DNA of 41,429 bases from RPQJ01 sp052035645 (GCA_052035645.1 JBPOHK010000078.1:1-41429); one strand, 5' to 3'; shown: positions 28,832 through 39,424, counted from the first letter of the stretch. The notes: generated by a model from the sequence alone, not told the origin. A program made the numbers and translations.

Positions 28832-29767
28832 TCAGGGCATGTCGTCCACGGCGCCCTTCTCCTTCTGCACGGGCAGCAGGTCGCGGACGGAGAGCTTCAG
28901 GTCGAGCGCCGTGGCGCTGGCGATGTAGATCGAGGAGTACGTGCCGACCAGGATGCCGATGGTCAGGGCGACCGAGAACCCGCGCAGCACCTCGCCCCCG
29001 AGGAACAGCAGCGCCAGCACCGTCAGCATCGTCGTCGCGCTGGTCATGATCGTGCGTGACAGGGTCTCGTTGATCGCGACGTCCATGATCTCGGCCGGGG
29101 CGTTCTTGCGCATCGAGATGAAGCGCTCGCGGATGCGGTCGAACACGACCACGGTATCGTTCAGCGAGTAGCCGATCACCGCGAGGATCGCCGACAGCGC
29201 GGGCAGGTCGAAGGTCATCTGCGTGAGGGAGAAGAACCCGAGGATGATGACCGGGTCGTGCAGGGCCGCGACGATCGCGCCGACGCCGAGCTTCCACTGG
29301 AAGCGGGCCCAGACGTAGATCAGGATCAGCACGAAGGTGAATAGCACCGCCATGGCGCCCTTGTTGGCGAGCTCGGCGCCGACCTGCGGACCCACGACCT
29401 CGGTGCGCCGCAGCTCGACGTTCGGCTCGTAGGCCTGGATCGCGCCGACCACGCGCTGCGCGAGCTCGTTCGTGTCCACGCCCTTCTCCGGCAGCAGGCG
29501 GACCATGACGTCGCGCGGGGTTCCGAAGCCCTGCACCGCCGCCTCGCCGAACCCGGCGGCGCCGAGCGCGCCGCGGACCTTCTGCAGGTCCGCCGCCTGC
29601 GGGAAGCCGAGCTCGACCACCACGCCGCCCGTGAAGTCGATGCCGAAGTTCAGGCCGCGGACCGCGAGCGAGCCGAGGGAGATCAGCACCAGCAGGGCCG
29701 ACACGACGTACCAGCGACGCCGCGTGGCCATGAACGGGTAGCTGGTTTTCCGATGGAAGAATTCCAT
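28832..29767 (-). CDS. secF: Protein translocase subunit SecF
   Basis: SecF works with SecD and YajC in the inner membrane and uses the proton-motive force to help pull exported proteins through SecYEG. The 311-residue product has six membrane helices and a periplasmic domain after the first. Typical sequences are LNFGIDFTGGVVVELGF near the N-terminus, and YSLNDTVVVFDRIRERF and SRTIMTSATTML in the membrane part. It follows secD by 10 bases. Length and motifs are standard. Confidence 0.97.
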   Translation of the reverse strand: MEFFHRKTSYPFMATRRRWYVVSALLVLISLGSLAVRGLNFGIDFTGGVVVELGFPQAADLQKVRGALGAAGFGEAAVQGFGTPRDVMVRLLPEKGVDTNELAQRVVGAIQAYEPNVELRRTEVVGPQVGAELANKGAMAVLFTFVLILIYVWARFQWKLGVGAIVAALHDPVIILGFFSLTQMTFDLPALSAILAVIGYSLNDTVVVFDRIRERFISMRKNAPAEIMDVAINETLSRTIMTSATTMLTVLALLFLGGEVLRGFSVALTIGILVGTYSSIYIASATALDLKLSVRDLLPVQKEKGAVDDMP

Positions 29768-29777
29768 GGTCCGGGCC

Positions 29778-31634
<1,857 letters not shown>

Positions 31635-31654
31635 GGATCAGGCTCCGCTCGGAC

Positions 31655-31984
31655 TCAGGCGCTCTTGAGGGTGCCCTTGGGCACGACCTGGGTGATGGTG
31701 TGCCGCTGCACCTTGACCTGCACCCCGCTCGCGATCTCGACCGTCAGGAACTGTTCGCCGGCCTCGACGACCTTGCCGAGGATGCCGCCGCTGGTGACCA
31801 CTTCCTCGCCCACGGCGAGCGCGGACACCATGGCCTTGTGCTCCTTCGCGCGCTTGGCCTGCGGACGGATCAGCAGGAAGTAGAACACGACGAAGATCAG
31901 CACCAGGGGCAGCATCTGCACCAGCGGGTTGCCCGCGGGGGCGCCCGCGGCCTGCGCGTATGCGCTCGGGATCAGCCAGTCCAT
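31655..31984 (-). CDS. yajC: Preprotein translocase accessory subunit YajC
   Basis: YajC is a small single-pass membrane protein that binds SecDF. The product is 109 residues with a membrane helix at about 22-42 (VQMLPLVLIFVVFYFLLIRP) followed by the conserved RPQAKRAKEH and a cytoplasmic domain with VGEEVVTSGGILGKV. ATG 31984 was chosen because CAGGAG lies upstream and the protein then has family length. The first residues (MDWLIPSAYAQ) are typical of the family. It lies 50 bases after tgt. Confidence 0.95.
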   Translation of the reverse strand: MDWLIPSAYAQAAGAPAGNPLVQMLPLVLIFVVFYFLLIRPQAKRAKEHKAMVSALAVGEEVVTSGGILGKVVEAGEQFLTVEIASGVQVKVQRHTITQVVPKGTLKSA

Positions 31985-32033
31985 CAGGGAACTCCTGTCG
32001 GCCCCGTGGGGGGCGTCCAAAAAATGGCCCGGA

Positions 32034-32039
32034 ATTATA
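32034..32039 (-). promoter_or_regulatory. Perfect TATAAT box overlapping the tgt stop codon
   Basis: A consensus -10 hexamer on the minus strand contains the tgt TAA and lies 49 bases before yajC. A consensus -10 is rare in such GC-rich DNA, but no -35 is recognisable at 16-18 bases. It may give yajC-secDF-terC an internal promoter. Confidence 0.35.
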
Positions 32040-33173
32040 CCCGAGGGTCCGCCCCGGTGCCCGCACCCTGCGGCGCCCCCTCCGGCCCGGCCAGGAAATC
32101 CGCGGCGAACCGGCCGAAGGTGCCGGCCTCGAGGCTGGCCCGGATGCGCGCCATCAGGTCCAGGTAGTAGTGCAGGTTGTGGATGCTGTTGAGCCGGGCG
32201 CCGAGGATCTCGTTGCAGCGGTCGAGGTGGCGCAGATAGGCCCGCGAGTAGTGGCGGCAGGTGTAGCAGGCGCACGCCGGATCCAGCGGCCGGGTGTCCG
32301 ACTGGTGGGCGGCGTTGCGGATCTTGATCACGCCCTCGCTCGTGAACAGGTGGCCGTTGCGGGCGTTTCGCGTCGGCATGACGCAATCGAACATGTCGAT
32401 GCCGCGGCTCACCGCCTGCACGATGTCCGCGGGCGTCCCGACGCCCATGAGGTAACGCGGCTGCAGCGCCGGCAGGTGCGGGTCGAGCGCCTCGAGCACC
32501 CGGTTACGCTCCTCCGCCGGCTCGCCGACCGCCAGCCCGCCGACGGCGTAGCCTTCGAAGCCGATGTCGAGCAGCTTCGCCGTGGACTCGATGCGCAACG
32601 GCAGGTGGGTGCCGCCCTGCACGATGCCGAACAGCGCGTTCGGGTTGCCGAGTTCCCGGAACGCGTCGCGGCTGCGCCGCGCCCAGCGCATGGAGAGTTC
32701 CATCGACTCGCGGGCCTGCGCCTCGGTCGCCGGGTACGGCGGGCACTCGTCGAATGCCATGACCACGTCCGAGTCGAGCGCGGTCTGCACCTGCATCGAG
32801 ATCTCGGGACTCAGGAACACCGGGTCGCCGTTCACGGGCGAACGGAACTTCACGCCCGCCTCGGTCAGCTTGCGCAGGTCCGCGAGCGAGAACACCTGGA
32901 AGCCGCCGGAGTCGGTGAGGATCGGTCCGCTCCAGTGCATGAAGCCGTGCAGCCCGCCGTGCGCGCGGATGACCTCGGTGCCGGGGCGCAGCATGAGGTG
33001 GAACGTGTTGCCGAGCACGATCTGCGCGCCGAGGCCGGTGAGTTCCTCCGGCGTCATCGCCTTCACGGTGCCGTAGGTGCCGACGGGCATGAACACCGGC
33101 GTCTCGACGACGCCGTGGCGCAGTTGCAGGCGCCCGCGGCGAGCCCGCCCCTCCTGGCGCAGCAGTTCGAACT

Positions 33174-33177
<4 letters not shown>
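32035..33177 (-). CDS. tgt: tRNA-guanine transglycosylase
   Basis: Tgt swaps guanine-34 for the queuosine precursor preQ1 in tRNAs with GUN anticodons. The 380-residue product has ILTDSGGFQVFSL with a catalytic Asp, IVQGG, GGLAVGEP, and MFDCVMPTRNARNGHLF with the nucleophilic Asp. The zinc site is CACYTCRHYSRAYLRHL plus a later His. The start is GTG 33177, overlapping the queA stop by 4 bases. Together with QueA it covers the tRNA-bound steps of queuosine synthesis. Confidence 0.98.
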
Positions 33178-34223
<1,046 letters not shown>

Positions 34224-34232
34224 GGGGCGCGC

Positions 34233-34241
34233 ATGCTAGCA
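34233..34241 (-). promoter_or_regulatory. Extended -10-like box directly before queA
   Basis: On the minus strand TGCTAGCAT (34241 to 34233) matches TGnTATAAT in the TGn element and four of six -10 positions. It ends 9 bases before the queA ATG and directly follows the terminator-like hairpin. A leaderless queA message would result. Confidence 0.35.
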
Positions 34242-34269
34242 GAGGGCCCGGCCGGCGGGCCGGGCCCTC
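34242..34269 (-). terminator. Strong GC-rich hairpin between the PDZ gene and queA
   Basis: GAGGGCCCGGCC (34242-34253) and GGCCGGGCCCTC (34258-34269) form a perfect 12-bp stem with loop GGCG. It lies 21 bases past the PDZ gene's stop on the minus strand. There is no U-tract, but position and stem strength suggest it ends the sigma/anti-sigma/PDZ transcript and insulates queA. Confidence 0.6.
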
Positions 34270-34290
34270 CACGCGCCCGCCCGGAGGAAA

Positions 34291-35277
34291 TCAGGCGGAT
34301 CCCGGCGCCTTCGGCGGCGGCGGCGGCGGAACGGGGGCGACGGGCGGCAGCGGGCGGGCGACGGGCGGCCGGTGGCCCCGGGGACCAGCGTCCTCGTCGG
34401 GCGTCGGCACGACGCCGTCGACGGCCAGGCGCTTGCGGTCGCGCAGCACGTCGAGCCGGACCTTCTCGCCCGGCTGGTACGACGCAAGGATGCGAAACGC
34501 GTGGCCGGGACTGTCGGGCGTCCGCCCGTCGATGGCGAGGATGACGTCGCCGTCCTCGAGCCCGAGCGTACCGCCCTCGGGCGTCCGCACCACGAGCAGT
34601 CCCTTGTCCGTGCCGAAGTACCGGCCGAGCCGGGGCGACACCGGCGCCAGTTCCAGGTCGCCGAACGCGTGGCCGAACCGCATGACGTGCAGCATGCCCG
34701 GCGGCATCAGTTCCTCCATCCCGGGCGGCAGCGCCATGCGCTCGCGCATCAGCATCGCGCCGGGGGGCATCGGCTGCGTCGCGACCACCGATGTGCTCGC
34801 GCGCCGCCCATCGCGCAGGTAGTCCACCTTCACGGCCTGGCCCGGTTTCACGCCGCGCATGTGCGCCACGAGCTGGCCGCCCGGCGACCCGGCGTCCGAG
34901 CGCTTGAGCGACTTGCCGTCGACCGCCACGATGACGTCGCCGGCCTTCAGGCCGGCCGCCTGTGCGGGTCCGGAGGGGCTGACGCCCATCACCTGCACGC
35001 CCTCGTCGCGCGCGGCACCGCCGCCGATGTTCACCCCGAGCATGGCGCCCTGCGGGCCCCGCCCGTGCTGCATGCGGATGTCGAGGTCGATGTCCTCGCC
35101 GTAGAGCTGCTGGCTCAGCTCCGCCACCCGTCGCGCGGCCTCGTCGAGCTGGGTGCGCGCGGCCGCGAGGTCCTTTTCCATCGCCGTGCGGTCCGCCGGC
35201 TCGGCGGCGCCGGCCGCGGCCCCGGCGAGCAGGGCCGCGCACGCGGCCAGGATGGCGATCGATGGGGATTTCTGCAT
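34291..35277 (-). CDS. Exported protein with two PDZ domains and a proline-rich tail
   Basis: The 328-residue product has a signal peptide (MQKSPSIAILAACAALLAGAAAGA, cleavage near residue 25) and a short coiled coil (about 30-60, KDLAAARTQLDEAARRVAEL). The first PDZ domain (about 75-165) has MLGVNIGG and GLKAGDVIVAVDG. A Met/Pro-rich linker leads to a second PDZ (about 215-300) with YFGTDKGLLVVRTP and GLEDGDVILAIDG. A tail of about 25 residues is mostly proline. There is no protease domain, so this is not an HtrA/DegS enzyme. It lies directly behind an ECF sigma and an anti-sigma-like gene, so it may sense or recruit misfolded or C-terminal peptides for that pathway. GGAG precedes the ATG. 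Confidence 0.85.
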   Translation of the reverse strand: MQKSPSIAILAACAALLAGAAAGAAEPADRTAMEKDLAAARTQLDEAARRVAELSQQLYGEDIDLDIRMQHGRGPQGAMLGVNIGGGAARDEGVQVMGVSPSGPAQAAGLKAGDVIVAVDGKSLKRSDAGSPGGQLVAHMRGVKPGQAVKVDYLRDGRRASTSVVATQPMPPGAMLMRERMALPPGMEELMPPGMLHVMRFGHAFGDLELAPVSPRLGRYFGTDKGLLVVRTPEGGTLGLEDGDVILAIDGRTPDSPGHAFRILASYQPGEKVRLDVLRDRKRLAVDGVVPTPDEDAGPRGHRPPVARPLPPVAPVPPPPPPKAPGSA

Positions 35278-35291
35278 GGTTTCACTCCGTT

Positions 35292-35819
35292 TCACATCGC
35301 GAGCTGCTGGGCCTCGGCGTAACGCAGGCGCACCAGCGAACTCATGGTTTCGACGCGTTCGCGCCAGAGCAGCGCGGCATCGTCGGCCGCCGCGCGCCCG
35401 GCACGCATGGACAACTGGTGATCGAGCCACTGGACCTGGGCCTCGAGCGTGTCGATCGGCACCGCAGTGGCGGCCCGCGCGACCGCCGGGCGCTCCGGCA
35501 GTGCGGCCAGCACCTCCTCCAGTGCGACGGACTGGGCCCGCAGGCGCTCGATCTCGCCCTCGGTGGCCGTCGGCGCCGCCCGCCCGATGCTCTCGGGCCG
35601 CGCCGACGGCGACCGCTGCATCAGTGCGAACGCGACGATCGCCGCCAGCACGGCCACCGACGCGGCCATCGACAGTCGAGCCGAGCGGCGGATGCGCCCG
35701 GCGGCCGCGCGCCGGGCCTGCAGCCGCGACTGCACGGACACCCAGCCGTCCGGACCGCCGTCCACGCAGGGCAGCGCGGCCAGGCGCCGGCTCAGCAGTT
35801 CGTCGACAGGGGCAGGCAT
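35292..35819 (-). CDS. Putative single-pass membrane anti-sigma factor
   Basis: The 175-residue product has a cytoplasmic N-terminus (about 1-48). One membrane helix follows (about 50-67, MAASVAVLAAIVAFALM). The periplasmic part (about 70-175) is helical and likely coiled coil (EGEIERLRAQSVALEEVLAAL). The start lies inside the sigma gene (28-base overlap), a layout typical of sigma/anti-sigma pairs. The zinc-binding HxxxCxxC motif of ZAS anti-sigma factors is absent; the only cysteine is near residue 18. Function is inferred from topology and position. The PDZ-protein gene follows by 14 bases. Confidence 0.75.
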   Translation of the reverse strand: MPAPVDELLSRRLAALPCVDGGPDGWVSVQSRLQARRAAAGRIRRSARLSMAASVAVLAAIVAFALMQRSPSARPESIGRAAPTATEGEIERLRAQSVALEEVLAALPERPAVARAATAVPIDTLEAQVQWLDHQLSMRAGRAAADDAALLWRERVETMSSLVRLRYAEAQQLAM

Positions 35820-36388
35820 GACTCGATCACTCCATCGTCGTGCAGGCATTCGCGCAGGCGCTCGTGCGCCCGGGCGAGCTGGGACTTCGAAAAGCTGGGC
35901 GAGCTGCCGAACAGCCGGCCGATCTCCTCGTGCGTGTAGCCCTCGACGTCGTGCAGCCACACGACGGCGCGCGCCGTATCCGACAGGCGTGCGAGCGCGC
36001 GGCCGAGGTCGACCGCATCGCCGGGCTCGCGTGCCGACTCGTCCGGCCACTGCGCCTCGGCCTCGTCCTCGCCGGCCGCCCGTTCGAACCAGCGGCGGCT
36101 GCGGTGCCAGGGCGAGCGCAGGTGCATCAGGCAGCGGTTGACGGCGATGGCCCGGACCCAGCCCGCGAACGAGCCGCGCCCCTCGAATTGCGCGAGGCGC
36201 GTGAGCACCTCGACGAACACGTCCTGCGCGAGGTCCTCGGCGGCGGCCCGCTGCGGCACGAGCCGGCGGGCGAGCGTGAAGACCGGGCGCTCGAAGGCGC
36301 GGTAGATCGCCTCCTGTGCGGCGACGTCACCGGAGAGGGCACGCGGAATCGCGTCGGGTGCCAGGGCGCTGTCGATGAACGAGGACAT
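35792..36388 (-). CDS. ECF-type RNA polymerase sigma factor
   Basis: The 198-residue product has region 2 (about 25-95) with AAEDLAQDVFVEVLTRLAQFEG and FAGWVRAIAVNRCLMHLR, which melts and reads the -10 element. Region 4 (about 130-185) with LARLSDTARAVVWLHDVEGYTHEEIG binds the -35. Region 3 is missing, as expected for the ECF class. Its stop overlaps the start of the anti-sigma-like gene. An exported L,D-transpeptidase-like gene lies 65 bases upstream on the same strand. It probably controls an envelope response, possibly its own operon, but I could not identify a clear ECF promoter. Confidence 0.93.
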   Translation of the reverse strand: MSSFIDSALAPDAIPRALSGDVAAQEAIYRAFERPVFTLARRLVPQRAAAEDLAQDVFVEVLTRLAQFEGRGSFAGWVRAIAVNRCLMHLRSPWHRSRRWFERAAGEDEAEAQWPDESAREPGDAVDLGRALARLSDTARAVVWLHDVEGYTHEEIGRLFGSSPSFSKSQLARAHERLRECLHDDGVIESCLPLSTNC

Positions 36389-36453
36389 TCACCGCCTTAG
36401 ATGCGCGGCGGCGGAAAAAGGTCGCGCGGGGCCGCGAACGGCGGGACGAGAGT

Positions 36454-37173
36454 TCAGCCGCGAGGACGGGCGGGCTCGCCCGCGTCGGCCACCACCGGTG
36501 CGGCGGTGCGGGCGGGCTCGCAGCTCAGGAACGTCGAGCGCGACAGCCACGCGCGGTCGGGATAGTAGGCGAACAGCAGCGCCCCGCCCTTCAGCGTGTC
36601 GATCACGCCCCGCGCCACTTCCTGCCGGACGGCCGGGCAACCCCAGCTGCGGCCGAGCCGCCCGAGGCGCTCGGCGATGGCCTCGCTGACGTACGGCGCG
36701 CCGTGCATGACGATGGCGCGGTCGAGGGCCCGGTCGTTGAACCCGGCATCCAGGCCCTTCAGGCGCAGGGAGTAGCCGTTGCTGCCGTAGTAGGTGTCGG
36801 CGGTCTGGAACAGGCCGAGGCTGGACATCTTGCTGCCTTCGACGTTCGAGAACTGCCGGGCCATGCCGTCGCCGGTGTTGCGCCCGTGGGCGACGAGTTC
36901 CTGGAACAGCAGCCGGCCGCGGTCCACGTCGAAGACCCACAGCCGCGGCTGGGTCGAAGGCAGCGAGTAGTCGATGACGGCGAGGCGATGCAGGGAATCG
37001 AGCACGCCCTGGCGACGGGCGCATTCGGCGGCACGGGCCGCCAGCTGCAGGACCTTGGGGTTGGCGGCCGGGGCCGCCGCGGCCAGGGTACTGGCGAGGT
37101 TGGATTCGGCACGCGCGACGCCGAATGCGCAGCACAGCGCCAGCAGGCCGGCGGCCAGTCCTCGTCGTCGCAT
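36454..37173 (-). CDS. Exported L,D-transpeptidase-like protein (YkuD_2 type)
   Basis: The 239-residue product has a signal peptide (MRRRGLAAGLLALCCAFGVARA, cleavage near residue 22). Its catalytic region has the L,D-transpeptidase signature: His in MHGAPYVSE and Cys in GRSWGCPAVR, as in the YkuD_2 (murein L,D-transpeptidase catalytic domain) family. Preceding motifs LWVFDVDRGRLLFQELVAHG and NTGDG are also typical. Such enzymes cross-link peptidoglycan stem peptides or attach proteins to them, though the YkuD_2 group is less well characterised. ATG 37173 gives a clean signal peptide. It is followed by the ECF sigma gene and is divergent from tRNA-Leu. Confidence 0.9.
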   Translation of the reverse strand: MRRRGLAAGLLALCCAFGVARAESNLASTLAAAAPAANPKVLQLAARAAECARRQGVLDSLHRLAVIDYSLPSTQPRLWVFDVDRGRLLFQELVAHGRNTGDGMARQFSNVEGSKMSSLGLFQTADTYYGSNGYSLRLKGLDAGFNDRALDRAIVMHGAPYVSEAIAERLGRLGRSWGCPAVRQEVARGVIDTLKGGALLFAYYPDRAWLSRSTFLSCEPARTAAPVVADAGEPARPRG

Positions 37174-37371
37174 GCGAGCGTCTCTCCGTGCCAGGCGGGG
37201 CGGGCCGCCCGCAGGCGACGCATGAAACCCTCTGACCGCGCGGATTCTAGCGGGTTCCCCGACACCGCGGCGTGACGGGATCGGCGGGCGGCTCCGATTC
37301 GAATCCACTCCCACAATCAACCACAAGTGACTGATCTGGATTAATTTCCCGTCCCGGCTGCGGCAATCGGG

Positions 37372-37377
37372 TAAGCT
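37372..37377 (+). promoter_or_regulatory. -10-like box of tRNA-Leu
   Basis: TAAGCT ends 10 bases before the first base of the tRNA. The intervening TCGCGGCCCA is GC-rich, as in stringently controlled stable-RNA promoters. No good -35 is visible at 17 bases. Confidence 0.3.
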
Positions 37378-37387
37378 TCGCGGCCCA

Positions 37388-37474
37388 GCCGGTGTGGCGG
37401 AACTGGTAGACGCAGCAGACTCAAAATCTGCCATGGGCAACCATGTGTGGGTTCGATCCCCTCCACCGGCACCA
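37388..37474 (+). tRNA. tRNA-Leu (anticodon CAA)
   Basis: The 87-base gene begins GCCGGTG and its acceptor stem closes with CACCGGC (37464-37470). Discriminator A and an encoded CCA (37472-37474) follow. The anticodon stem GCAGA/TCTGC (37415-37419, 37427-37431) encloses loop CTCAAAA, with anticodon CAA at 37422-37424, which reads UUG. A long variable arm (CCATGGGCAACCATG region) marks the class II tRNA structure of leucine tRNAs. GGTTCGATC forms the T loop. Confidence 0.97.
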
Positions 37475-37488
37475 GACACAGACGACCC

Positions 37489-38037
37489 GTGAAATTCTGC
37501 TCCAACTGCGGCCAGGCCGTGATCCTGCGCACGCCCGAGGGCGACCACCTGCCCCGGTTCGTGTGCGACGCCTGCGGCGTTATCCACTACCAGAATCCCA
37601 AGCTGGTGGTCGGCTGCGTTCCCGAGCACGAGGGGCGGATTCTGCTGTGCAAGCGCGCCATCGAGCCCCGCTATGGCTACTGGACGATCCCGGCGGGGTT
37701 CATGGAAAACGGCGAGACGACCCAGCAGGCCGCCGCCCGCGAATCCTTCGAGGAAGCGCTGGCCGAGGTCGAGATCGGCTCGCTGCTGGCCGTCGTGCAC
37801 GTACTGCATGCCGACCAGGTGCACGTCATGTTCCGGGCGAAGCTGCCGCGACCCGCGTTCGGCGCCGGGGCCGAGAGCCTGGAAGTCATGCTGTGCGACG
37901 AGGCCGAGGTGCCCTGGGCCGACATCGCGTTCAAGAGCGTGGATTTCGCGCTGCGGCGGTATTTCGAGGATCGCGCCCGCGGCGTCGAGGCGCACCATTT
38001 CACCGCACTGGACTACCGCAGGCACCTGCCCCGTTGA
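37489..38037 (+). CDS. NUDIX hydrolase with N-terminal zinc ribbon
   Basis: The 182-residue product starts with a four-cysteine zinc ribbon (CSNCG near residue 4 and CDACG near 29). A NUDIX fold follows, with the box GFMENGETTQ continuing to RESFEEAL. The catalytic Glu residues are kept; the usual late glycine is replaced, as in many members of this subfamily. Such enzymes hydrolyse nucleoside diphosphates linked to another group; the substrate is not known here. The start is GTG 37489 because it directly precedes KFCSNCG. It lies only 14 bases after the tRNA-Leu CCA and has no Shine-Dalgarno sequence, so it is probably co-transcribed with the tRNA. Confidence 0.9.
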   Translation: MKFCSNCGQAVILRTPEGDHLPRFVCDACGVIHYQNPKLVVGCVPEHEGRILLCKRAIEPRYGYWTIPAGFMENGETTQQAAARESFEEALAEVEIGSLLAVVHVLHADQVHVMFRAKLPRPAFGAGAESLEVMLCDEAEVPWADIAFKSVDFALRRYFEDRARGVEAHHFTALDYRRHLPR

Positions 38038-38047
38038 AAACCGGCGT

Positions 38048-38075
38048 TTGCAGTGCGGCAACGCTTTGGCAGAAT
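38048..38075 (+). promoter_or_regulatory. Candidate fdxA promoter
   Basis: TTGCAG (38048-38053) and CAGAAT (38070-38075) are 16 bases apart in the 95-base gap between the NUDIX gene and fdxA. Both hexamers are partial matches. Confidence 0.35.
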
Positions 38076-38132
38076 ACGCGCCCCGCCGCCGTGAACGACG
38101 CGTCCGGCGCGAGCTGAACCCGGAGATTGCCG

Positions 38133-38456
38133 ATGACCTTCGTCGTCACCGAAAACTGCATCAAGTGCAAGTACATGGACTGCGTGGAAGTCTGCCCGGT
38201 GGACTGCTTCCACGAAGGCCCGAACATGCTGGTCATCGACCCGGACGAGTGCATCGACTGCACGCTCTGCGAACCGGAGTGCCCGGCCGAGGCCATCTTC
38301 TCCGAAGAGGAGATCCCCTCGGGCCAGGAGCAGTTCAAGGCCCTGAACGCGGAACTGGCCAAGCAGTGGCCGGTGATCACCGAGAAGAAGGACGCCCCGG
38401 CCGACGCCAAGGACTGGGACGGCCGCCCCGGCAAGCTCGCCCAGCTCGAGAAGTAG
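38133..38456 (+). CDS. fdxA: 7Fe ferredoxin (FdxA type, [3Fe-4S] plus [4Fe-4S])
   Basis: The 107-residue protein carries the cysteine pattern of Azotobacter ferredoxin I shifted by one: Cys9, Cys17, Cys21, Cys25, Cys40, Cys43, Cys46 and Cys50, plus Cys12. By analogy Cys9/17/50 hold the [3Fe-4S] cluster and Cys21/40/43/46 the [4Fe-4S] cluster. The C-terminal extension with KALNAELAKQWPVIT is typical of FdxA. It is a cytoplasmic low-potential electron carrier. ATG 38133 has GGAG 8 bases upstream; a TTG two codons earlier is less likely. Its stop lies 3 bases from the dsbC stop on the other strand. Confidence 0.95.
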   Translation: MTFVVTENCIKCKYMDCVEVCPVDCFHEGPNMLVIDPDECIDCTLCEPECPAEAIFSEEEIPSGQEQFKALNAELAKQWPVITEKKDAPADAKDWDGRPGKLAQLEK

Positions 38457-38459
38457 GGC

Positions 38460-39284
38460 TCAGCGGCCGCCGGCGGAGGCAGCCGTCGCAGCCTTCTGCG
38501 AATCCTGCACGGCCTGGACGAGGTCGGCCGGCGCGAGATAGCCACCGACGTAGTCGCCGTTCTGCGTGAATATCGCGGGCGTGCCTTCGACGCCCAGATC
38601 CTCGCCCATCTCGTACTGCTGCTTGATCACCGCGTCGCCGCAGGCGCGGCCCTTCAGGGGCTCGCCCTTCTTCGCGCGGGTGAGCGCTTCCTTGCGGTCG
38701 GCGGCGCACCAGACCATCTCGGCCTTCTTCCAGGACTCGGTGCCCGGGCCGGTGCGCGGATACATCATGTAGCGCACCTTCACGCCCGCGCGGTTGAACT
38801 CCGCGATCTGGCTGTGCAGCTTGCGGCAGTATCCGCAGTCGACATCGGTGAACACGGTCACCGTCATCTTCGGGTTGGGCGGCGAGAAGACGATCATCTG
38901 GTCTTCGCGAGCCGCCGCGAGCACCGCGGCCCGCGCCGCGTTGCGCCGGGTGGCGGTGATGTTGGTCTGGGAATCGAGGTCGTACACGTTGCCGCTGACG
39001 AGGTACTTACCGTCGGCGCTGACATAGGCCACGATGCCGCCCATCGTCACTTCGTACAGCCCGGGGATCGGCGTCGCCGAGACGGCATTGGGGTTGGCGC
39101 CCTGCAGCCGCGAGACGACCCTGGCCCGCACGTCGGCCGGCACGGCGCCGGGCTTCGCGGCCGGCGGTGCGGTCGCCGGCCGGGCGCCCGGCTTGTCCGG
39201 CGCGGCGACGGCCGGTCCGGCCAGCACGGCACCGAGCGACAGCGCGGCGAGGACGAGGGCGGCGGTGGGAGCGATGGTGCGCAT
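38460..39284 (-). CDS. dsbC: Periplasmic thiol:disulfide isomerase DsbC
   Basis: DsbC reshuffles wrong disulfides in exported proteins and is kept reduced by DsbD. The 274-residue product has a signal peptide (about 1-28) and a Pro/Ala-rich stretch (about 30-50) not usual in DsbC. The N-terminal dimerisation domain includes PIPGLYEVTMGG and YLVSGNVYDL. A thioredoxin-fold domain follows, with active site CGYC (Cys150, Cys153) and cis-proline loop GVEGTPAIF. The gene follows xerD, as in E. coli (xerD-dsbC), but 140 bases separate them and recJ does not follow. GGAAG precedes ATG 39284. Confidence 0.95.
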   Translation of the reverse strand: MRTIAPTAALVLAALSLGAVLAGPAVAAPDKPGARPATAPPAAKPGAVPADVRARVVSRLQGANPNAVSATPIPGLYEVTMGGIVAYVSADGKYLVSGNVYDLDSQTNITATRRNAARAAVLAAAREDQMIVFSPPNPKMTVTVFTDVDCGYCRKLHSQIAEFNRAGVKVRYMMYPRTGPGTESWKKAEMVWCAADRKEALTRAKKGEPLKGRACGDAVIKQQYEMGEDLGVEGTPAIFTQNGDYVGGYLAPADLVQAVQDSQKAATAASAGGR

Positions 39285-39375
39285 GCGTGCTTCCGTCGGC
39301 GGGAATCCGGGGAGTTCCGTTGCGGGTTCTGACCACGGGCATCGCCGCAGGTTCAACCGCGCTCCGGGCGCGCGC

Positions 39376-39384
39376 AGTCTAGCA
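39376..39384 (-). promoter_or_regulatory. Extended -10-like promoter element for dsbC
   Basis: On the minus strand TGCTAGACT fits the TGnTATAAT extended -10 pattern. It lies about 90 bases before dsbC, in the gap after xerD. It may give dsbC a promoter of its own. Confidence 0.35.
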
Positions 39385-39424
39385 GACCCCCGCCGCAGCA
39401 AGGGCAAGGGCTCCCGTCACGGCC

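Noticed and set aside
32000..32030. GC hairpin next to an A6/T6 run between tgt and yajC as an intrinsic terminator
   Set aside because: The T-run precedes the hairpin on the transcribed strand, and on the other strand the run is A, so the order is wrong for a terminator.
36389..36453. ECF-type autoregulatory promoter before the sigma gene (GAACTC near the end of the L,D-transpeptidase gene)
   Set aside because: Only the -35-like GAAC core is present and no matching -10 is found at the right distance.
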